A stretch of 9,149 nt of DNA from Burkholderiales bacterium (GTDB taxonomy: Bacteria; Pseudomonadota; Gammaproteobacteria; Burkholderiales; SG8-39). The position numbers were made by a program, and so were the translations under genes. Numbering within the stretch: the first letter of the stretch is position 1; the number at the start of each line of letters is the position of its first letter. This document shows, piece by piece, positions 4,621 through 9,149 of the stretch. Where the stretch lies: the NCBI GenBank assembly GCA_029266935.1, contig JAQSVY010000034.1:1-9149 (forward strand). Reading direction: 5' to 3'. Below the pieces are notes generated by a model. The model saw only the letters and a list, made by a program, of their open reading frames with translations. It had not been told where the DNA came from and did not search any database.

Positions 4621-5913
4621 CTATTTCGCCCCGATTCCGATATTTTGACCACCGTAGCGCCGCAGGCGCAGGTCGGCCTGCTCCTTGTGGCCCCAGAAGC
4701 GCTCGATGGCGCACAGGCGCGAGCAGTATTCGCCCACTTTCACCGCCGCCTCGGGCGTGATCTCCTGGTAGGTGCAGGTCTTCAGGAACTTGCCGACCCA
4801 GAGGCCGCCGGTATAGCGCGCGGCGCCGAGCGTGGGCAGCGTGTGGTTGGTGCCGATTACCTTGTCGCCATAGGAGACGTTGGTCTCGGGGCCGAGGAAG
4901 AGCGCGCCGTAGTTGCGCATCTTCTCCAGGAAGTACCTCGGGTTCTCGCACAGGACCTCGACGTGCTCCGCGGCGACGCGATCGGCTTCCCTTACGGCTT
5001 CTTCTCTTGAAGAGACCAGAATGATTTCGCCGTAGTCGCGCCAGGCGACGCCGGCCACGTCGGCGGTGGGCAGCCGCTCGAGCTGCTTTTCGATCTCACC
5101 GGGAAGATCCTTTGCGATTCGCTCTGAGGTCGTGATGCAGGTCGCCGGGCTGGTCGGGCCGTGCTCGGCCTGGCCGAGGAGGTCGGTGGCGATCATCTCG
5201 ACATCCGCGCTGTCGTCGGCGATCACCAGGATCTCGGTCGGGCCGGCGAAAAGGTCGATGCCGACGCGGCCGAAGAGCTGGCGCTTCGCTTCCGCGACGT
5301 AGGCGTTGCCCGGGCCGCAGAGCATGTCGACGGCCTCGATGGTCTCGGTGCCCAGCGCCATCGCGGCGATCGCCTGCACCCCGCCCAGCACGTGGATCTC
5401 GTCGGCGCCGCCCAGCACCATCGCGGCGATGGTCTCGGCGTGCGGCTCGCCCTGGTTGGGGGGCGTGCAGGCGACGATCCGCTTCACGCCGGCGGTGCGC
5501 GCGGTGACGATGCTCATGTGCGCGGAAGCCACCATCGGGTAGCGCCCGCCCGGCACGTAGCAGCCTACGCTTTCCACGGCAATATTTTTATGTCCCAGGC
5601 GAACCCCCGGTAGCGTCTCCACCTCGATGTCGCGGATCGAGGCGCGCTGGTGCTCGGCGAAGTTGCGGATCTGCGCCTGCGCGAACTTGATGTCGGCGAT
5701 GGTCTCGGGTTTCACCCGCGCGAGGATTTCTTTTATCTCCTTTTCACTTAATTTCCTGGGGACCCAGCGGTCGAACTTCTCTGAGTACTCCCGCACCGCC
5801 GCGTCGCCGCGCTTCTTCACGTCGGCGAGGATGCCCTCGACGGTCGAGCGCACCTTGCGGTCCATCTCGTCGGTCATTTCGGCTGCGATGCGGCGCTTGA
5901 GGTGCGTTGCCAT
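4621..5913 (-). CDS. HisD-family NAD-dependent dehydrogenase (HpsN-like paralogue of histidinol dehydrogenase)
   Basis: The 430-residue product has full HisD-family length. Equivalents of the E. coli HisD zinc and catalytic residues are all present: Gln248, His251 ([11 protein letters not shown]), Glu316-His317 (AEHVEV), Asp350 ([15 protein letters not shown]) and His409 ([14 protein letters not shown]). NAD-binding patterns include [14 protein letters not shown] (120-133) and [13 protein letters not shown] (199-211). It should oxidise an alcohol in two steps to a carboxylate with two NAD+. The GPTSPA and GDK variants, and the absence of any his neighbour, resemble paralogues such as sulfopropanediol dehydrogenase HpsN rather than the biosynthetic enzyme; the substrate is therefore open. 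The ATG has GGAG about seven bases upstream. The gene is divergent from the exonuclease gene, with a 44-base gap. Confidence 0.9.
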   Translation of the reverse strand: MATHLKRRIAAEMTDEMDRKVRSTVEGILADVKKRGDAAVREYSEKFDRWVPRKLSEKEIKEILARVKPETIADIKFAQAQIRNFAEHQRASIRDIEVETLPGVRLGHKNIAVESVGCYVPGGRYPMVASAHMSIVTARTAGVKRIVACTPPNQGEPHAETIAAMVLGGADEIHVLGGVQAIAAMALGTETIEAVDMLCGPGNAYVAEAKRQLFGRVGIDLFAGPTEILVIADDSADVEMIATDLLGQAEHGPTSPATCITTSERIAKDLPGEIEKQLERLPTADVAGVAWRDYGEIILVSSREEAVREADRVAAEHVEVLCENPRYFLEKMRNYGALFLGPETNVSYGDKVIGTNHTLPTLGAARYTGGLWVGKFLKTCTYQEITPEAAVKVGEYCSRLCAIERFWGHKEQADLRLRRYGGQNIGIGAK

Positions 5914-5945
5914 GGCGTTCTCCGGGGAATCGGGGTCTTAGCGAT

Positions 5946-5951
5946 TATTAT
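5946..5951 (+). promoter_or_regulatory. Putative -10 element for the exonuclease gene
   Basis: TATTAT ends six bases before the ATG at 5958 and no ribosome site lies between, so the message may be leaderless. No clear -35 is seen; the gap is only 44 bases and is shared with the divergent gene. Confidence 0.4.
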
Positions 5952-5957
5952 CCTGCG

Positions 5958-6554
5958 ATGGTCTTACCCCCGGAGCTGCTGAGGGATGTCTCGCGCGACG
6001 AGGTCAACGAGCTGCCGATCCGGCGCTACGAGGGCCCGGTGGTGCTGATCGAGACGGCGCCGGCGCTCGAGGCGGCGATGATGGACCTGCGCGCCGAGCG
6101 CGTCGTGGGCTTCGACACCGAGACGCGGCCGGCCTTCCGCGTCGGCGTCAGCTACGCTCCCGCCCTTGCGCAGCTCGCCACCGCGCGCTCGGTGTACCTC
6201 TTCCCGGTGCAGCGCCTGGACTTCGAGCCGGAGATCGCGGAGCTCATGGCCTCGCCGCGGCTCGTGAAGACCGGCGTCTCGGTGAAGGACGATCTTCGCC
6301 AGCTGCAAAAACTGTTTTCCTTTGAAGAGAAGAGCATCGTCGACCTGGGCGACGTCGTCCGGCGGCACGGCCTCAAGCAATCCGGGGTGCGCAACCTCGC
6401 GGGACTCTTCCTCGGCTACCGGGTGCCCAAGGGCTCGAAGACCTCGAACTGGGCGACGCCGCGGCTAAGCGCGCAGCAGATCACCTACGCCGCGACCGAT
6501 GCGTGGGTGTGCCGCGAGCTGTACCTGAAGTTCGAGACCCTGGGCCTGCTCTGA
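5958..6554 (+). CDS. DEDDy-type 3'-5' exonuclease domain protein (RNase D-like)
   Basis: The 198-residue product consists of one DnaQ-like 3'-5' exonuclease domain. Exo I is FDTETRP with Asp53 and Glu55; Exo II is VSVKDDLRQL with Asp111 or Asp112; Exo III is YAATDAW with Tyr177 and Asp181, giving the DEDDy signature for two-metal catalysis. The stretch LKQSGVRNLAGLFLGYRVPKGSKTSNW is the usual RNase D/WRN-exo region preceding Exo III. It lacks the HRDC domains of full RNase D, so it is the short form, probably acting on RNA or DNA 3' ends in the cytoplasm. The start is set at MVLPP (5958); a frame start at 5907 would overlap the divergent gene and add residues unlike the family. It is convergent with the next gene, 58 bases away; no terminator is visible between them. 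Confidence 0.88.
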   Translation: MVLPPELLRDVSRDEVNELPIRRYEGPVVLIETAPALEAAMMDLRAERVVGFDTETRPAFRVGVSYAPALAQLATARSVYLFPVQRLDFEPEIAELMASPRLVKTGVSVKDDLRQLQKLFSFEEKSIVDLGDVVRRHGLKQSGVRNLAGLFLGYRVPKGSKTSNWATPRLSAQQITYAATDAWVCRELYLKFETLGLL

Positions 6555-6612
6555 GAATGGCGCGCACCACCTTGCGCGGCTCCATGTCCACCGTCCGTGC
6601 CTGGTCGACCTT

Positions 6613-7617
6613 TCACTCGATAACTTGGTCTGCCCGTTGCAGAAGCGACTGCGGAAGTGCCAGGCTGAGGGCGTTGGCGGTCTTTAGGTTGATCACCAAC
6701 TCGAAGTTCGTCGGTTGCACGACCGGAAGGTCGGCCGGCTTGGCGCCCTTGAGAATCTTGTCCACGAGCGACGCAGCAAGCTGCCGATTCATCCCGGCCA
6801 AGTTGGCTCCGTAGCTCATAAGGCCTCCAGCCTCCGTGTACGCGCTCACTCCGTACATCGTTGGGAAATGGCTGCGGGCGGCGAGGGCGATGATCAGCGG
6901 AGCCTGCGCGAGGAACATTCCATCGGGGAACACTATGAGGGCTTGTACGCCCTTTAGCGCCAATGCCGAGAACGTACCGTCGAGGTCTTTGGGATCCTGC
7001 ACCCCCATCACGTGCAGCTCCACCTGGAGCCGCCGGGCGGCGTCCGCGATGACTTCCAACGAAGGTTTGTGCGCCTGGTTCGTTGGATTCCAGAGGACAC
7101 CGAAGCGGGTAGCCTCGGGGACGGTTTCCTTGAGCAGCTCCAGATATTTGACCCGCAGCTCGTGCCCAAGATGTGTCCACCCGGTGATGTTGCCCCCGGG
7201 GCGGGCGAGACTGGCGACGATCCCGCTGCCGACCGGATCGGCCGCAAACCCTATGACGATGGGTATCGTCGTCGTGGCGCGCTTGGCAGCCAATGCCGCT
7301 GGCGTGGTCCAGGTGACGATGACGTCCACCTTGAGGCGGGCGAGCTCAGCCGCGAGCATGGGGAGCCGGTCGGTCTTCCCCTCCGCGGACCGGACCTCGA
7401 GGGCAATGTTCCGGCCCTCGACCCAACCGAGCTCGCGGAGACCTTTGCGGAGTCCATCCACGTAGACCTGGTTACGGACTGCCGAACCCTGGTCAAGATA
7501 TCCAATCCGCCACACCTTTGACGCTGGCTGCGCGTTGGTACCCGGCGCCGCGGCCAGCAGCATAAGGGCCACGACGAAAGCGAGACTAGCCACCATTGGT
7601 CTTAGCAAGCGGCCCAT
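6613..7617 (-). CDS. Orphan ABC transporter substrate-binding protein (ABC_sub_bind, PF04392)
   Basis: The 334-residue product starts with a signal peptide (hydrophobic core VASLAFVVALMLLAAAPG, cleavage near NAQ at 27-29) and continues as a type I periplasmic binding fold: VWRIGYLDQG, GLRELGWVEGRNI, FAADPVGSGIVASLARPGGNITG, and the C-terminal QPTNFELVINLKTANAL with PQSLLQRADQVIE, which is a hallmark of this family. Relatives are thought to bind amino-acid-like or aromatic ligands; the ligand here is unknown. No permease or ATPase lies next to it, which is common for this family in betaproteobacteria and Bradyrhizobium. The ATG at 7617 has a poor ribosome site; the Met eight codons in is an alternative. 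Base composition looks less GC-rich than the neighbours. A Crp/Fnr-like palindrome lies about 32 bases upstream. Confidence 0.9.
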   Translation of the reverse strand: MGRLLRPMVASLAFVVALMLLAAAPGTNAQPASKVWRIGYLDQGSAVRNQVYVDGLRKGLRELGWVEGRNIALEVRSAEGKTDRLPMLAAELARLKVDVIVTWTTPAALAAKRATTTIPIVIGFAADPVGSGIVASLARPGGNITGWTHLGHELRVKYLELLKETVPEATRFGVLWNPTNQAHKPSLEVIADAARRLQVELHVMGVQDPKDLDGTFSALALKGVQALIVFPDGMFLAQAPLIIALAARSHFPTMYGVSAYTEAGGLMSYGANLAGMNRQLAASLVDKILKGAKPADLPVVQPTNFELVINLKTANALSLALPQSLLQRADQVIE

Positions 7618-7648
7618 GGATCACTCTGCCACCAGCCGCGGCGAGGAG

Positions 7649-7664
7649 CTTGACCAAGGTCAAG
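7649..7664. promoter_or_regulatory. Crp/Fnr-type palindrome upstream of the binding-protein gene
   Basis: CTTGACC and GGTCAAG are perfect 7-bp arms around AA. The core TTGAC-N4-GTCAA has the spacing of Crp/Fnr-family sites (TTGAT-N4-ATCAA in FNR) with C/G at the inner half-site position. It could control the gene at 6613-7617; the downstream -10 is not obvious. Confidence 0.4.
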
Positions 7665-7781
7665 CAGCGCTTCCGAAGCCCTACCTTTCGGAGCCCGTTT
7701 CCGGCCGCCTCGAGCAAACAACGGCAGATCCCGTTACTTGCGATCGCCCACTACCAAAGAGAAAACCGAATCTTTCCTCGT

Positions 7782-8090
7782 TTAGGCTGGTGAAAGCACG
7801 TGGATGATGCGCGCGGCGAGGAGCGGCTTCACCGTCTCGGCGTAGGCGGCCATGTGCGGGGCGCGGGAGTGGGCGCGCAGGGCGTCGAGGCTCTCCCACT
7901 TCTCGATGGCGACGAAGGTGTCGTTCCCGTACTTGGTCTGGATGGAAGGCGCGCCCTCGGCGTCGACGGCGGCGCCGTACTCGATGCAGCCCTGCTCGGC
8001 GCGCACGTTGGGGACGTTGGCGTTGAAGGCCTTCAGCACCTCGGCGCGCTTTCCAGGCTTGGCGGTGATGACCGCGATGACATGGACCAT
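7782..8090 (-). CDS. Antibiotic biosynthesis monooxygenase (ABM) domain protein
   Basis: The 102-residue product is a single ferredoxin-like ABM domain, as in YgiN-type quinol monooxygenases. Typical are the first strand VHVIAVITAKPGKRAEVLKAF, EQGCIEYG (32-39), FVAIEKWES (59-67) and the H-x4-HM segment around residues 74-80 (HSRAPHMAAY). Members usually work as dimers without a cofactor; many act on quinones or aromatic compounds, but family membership alone does not define the substrate. The ATG at 8090 is supported by GGGAGAG six bases upstream; a longer frame to 8243 has no family-like residues before MVHVI and would overlap the divergent gene. It is divergent from the molybdoenzyme gene, with 67 bases between. 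Confidence 0.87.
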   Translation of the reverse strand: MVHVIAVITAKPGKRAEVLKAFNANVPNVRAEQGCIEYGAAVDAEGAPSIQTKYGNDTFVAIEKWESLDALRAHSRAPHMAAYAETVKPLLAARIIHVLSPA

Positions 8091-8143
8091 CGAAACTCTC
8101 CCTGAAAATCGCCAGCATGGCCAAAAAAAGGCTCCCTGTCCCG

Positions 8144-8149
8144 GATAAT
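8144..8149 (+). promoter_or_regulatory. Putative -10 element for the molybdoenzyme gene
   Basis: GATAAT ends eight bases before the ATG at 8158 with no ribosome site between, which would give a leader of a few bases at most. No clear -35 is seen. Confidence 0.35.
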
Positions 8150-8157
8150 TCGCACCC

Positions 8158-9149
8158 ATGAAAGCCGAGATCGGGCAGTGGCAGCAGCGCATGGAGGACC
8201 CCGCACTACTGCGGGGCGAGGGCCGCTTCACCGACGACATCAACGAGCCCGGCCAGGCCTATGCGTGGATGGTCAGGAGCCAGCATGCGCACGGCCTTCT
8301 CAGGGGGATTGATTGTGAAAAGGCTAAAAGCATGCCCGGCGTCCTCGCCGTGTACACCGGCGCCGACCTCGCTGCCTACGGCACGCACAAGACGCACATC
8401 CAGCTCCCCAACCTAAAGCAGACGCCGCGGCGCTCGCTGCCGGTGGACAAGGTGCGCTTCGTCGGCGACCCGGTCGCCTGCGTGATCGCCGAGACGCCGG
8501 CGCAGGCGAAGGACGCGGCGGAAGCCGTCGAGGTCGACATCGAGCCGCTGCCGGCGGTAACCACCGCGGGCGAGGCGGCGAAGCCCGGCGCGCCGCAACT
8601 CTACGAGGAGCTGCCCGGCAACGTCGCCGTCGAGTTCAGCTACGGCGACAAGGACAAGGTCGAGGAGGCTTTCAGCAAAGCGGCCCACGTCATCAAACTA
8701 CCTCTTAGAAACACCCGCGTCGTCGCGGCGCCGATCGAGCCGCGCGCGGGGATCTGCGCCTACGACGCCGCGAGCGGCCGCTTCACTCTCATGGCGCCGG
8801 GCCAGGGCGTGTTCGGCATGCGCAACCAGCTCGCCGACATTCTCGGCATACCCCAGGACAAGGTGCGCATGCGCACCTGGCAGGTCGGCGGCTCCTTCGG
8901 CATGAAGGGCTCGATCTACCCGGAGTACGTGTGCCTCGCGCACGCGGCGCGGGCGCTGGGCCGCCCGGTGAAGTGGACCGACGAGCGCTCGGGAAGCTTC
9001 GTCTCCGACCAGCAGGGGCGCGACCACGAGATGACCTCCGAGCTCGCGCTCGACAGGGACGGGAACTTCCTCGCGCTGCGCATCACCGGCTACGGCAACC
9101 TCGGCGCCTACATCGGCACCACGGCGCCGATGATGGCGACCAACAACGC
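8158..9149 (+). CDS. Xanthine dehydrogenase-family molybdopterin-binding subunit (CoxL-like), N-terminal 330 residues
   Basis: The frame is open to the right edge and therefore partial; the full family length is about 750-800 residues. Visible are the N-terminal RMEDPALLRGEGRFTDDI, the a/b hammerhead domain (about 20-130; VRSQHAHGLLRGID, VRFVGDPVACVIAET), RVVAAPIEPRAG (187-197), and the molybdopterin-domain signature WQVGGSFGMKGSIYPEY (241-257). The enzyme would hydroxylate or oxidise aldehydes, purines, aromatics or CO using Mo with a pyranopterin cofactor, with FeS and FAD subunits encoded elsewhere or downstream. The active-site loop that separates form I CO dehydrogenase (AYxCSFR) from other members is beyond the window, so the substrate class cannot be decided. 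Start chosen at the first ATG at the family's normal N-terminus. Confidence 0.9.
   Translation, partial: MKAEIGQWQQRMEDPALLRGEGRFTDDINEPGQAYAWMVRSQHAHGLLRGIDCEKAKSMPGVLAVYTGADLAAYGTHKTHIQLPNLKQTPRRSLPVDKVRFVGDPVACVIAETPAQAKDAAEAVEVDIEPLPAVTTAGEAAKPGAPQLYEELPGNVAVEFSYGDKDKVEEAFSKAAHVIKLPLRNTRVVAAPIEPRAGICAYDAASGRFTLMAPGQGVFGMRNQLADILGIPQDKVRMRTWQVGGSFGMKGSIYPEYVCLAHAARALGRPVKWTDERSGSFVSDQQGRDHEMTSELALDRDGNFLALRITGYGNLGAYIGTTAPMMATNN

Noticed and set aside
4165..4652. Several ~96-110 codon frames on both strands in the 4133-4620 gap
   Set aside because: No ribosome sites or recognisable domains, and the sequence is better explained by repeated hairpins of the small RNAs.
5907..5957. Upstream ATG at 5907 for the exonuclease
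   Set aside because: It overlaps the start of the divergent gene and adds an N-terminus unlike the family.
8158..9149. Assignment of the molybdoenzyme as carbon monoxide dehydrogenase large subunit
   Set aside because: The diagnostic active-site loop lies outside the window.
1..9149. CRISPR arrays, tRNA, rRNA, transposase or integrase genes
   Set aside because: No regularly spaced repeats, no cloverleaf and no recombinase motif were seen.

Overview
This is a GC-rich window (roughly two thirds G+C by eye) whose gene content points to a betaproteobacterium, most likely Burkholderiales-like: an orphan periplasmic binding protein of the ABC_sub_bind type, a HisD-family paralogue, a CoxL-type molybdoenzyme subunit and paired c-type cytochromes. 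The assignment is inferred from family content, not from a marker gene. No tRNA, rRNA, CRISPR array, transposase or integrase is visible.

Layout. Positions 1-3366 are a minus-strand block. Read in its own direction it has a short-chain dehydrogenase, a GlsB/YeaQ-type membrane protein, a diheme cytochrome overlapping a monoheme cytochrome by ATGA, a 70-residue protein with a histone-H1-like basic tail, and the start of a WYL-domain regulator. The SDR and the monoheme cytochrome both end at a TAG placed identically against a copy of one palindrome. Each is followed by a near-identical sigma-54 type -24/-12 promoter and then a small gene, so one module occurs twice within 2 kb. Positions 3421-4132 carry three tiny plus-strand ORFs. 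The first two share a promoter-leader region and look like paralogues; the third is a single-pass membrane peptide.

Positions 4133-4620 hold no protein gene but two tandem copies of what appears to be a structured small RNA on the minus strand. Each has a series of hairpins in the same order and ends in an intrinsic terminator; one stem shows a compensatory pair change between copies. The upstream copy has an FNR/Anr-like box at the right distance from a -10 element for a class II activated promoter. This is the most promising undescribed system in the window.

Positions 4621-9149 hold a HisD-family NAD-dependent dehydrogenase (minus), a divergent DEDDy 3'-5' exonuclease (plus), an orphan ABC_sub_bind lipoprotein-like binding protein (minus) with a Crp/Fnr-like palindrome upstream, an antibiotic-biosynthesis-monooxygenase-like small protein (minus), and the first 330 residues of a molybdopterin-binding dehydrogenase large subunit (plus), cut by the window edge.

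How the parts fit: the cytochromes, the molybdoenzyme, two Fnr-type sites and the sRNA pair suggest respiratory or redox adaptation, while the sigma-54 promoters on small envelope or DNA-binding-like proteins suggest stress or nitrogen-linked expression. These links are inference. Several genes (WYL regulator, diheme cytochrome, exonuclease, molybdoenzyme) have a -10-like hexamer only 6-10 bases before the start codon, suggesting leaderless or very short leaders.
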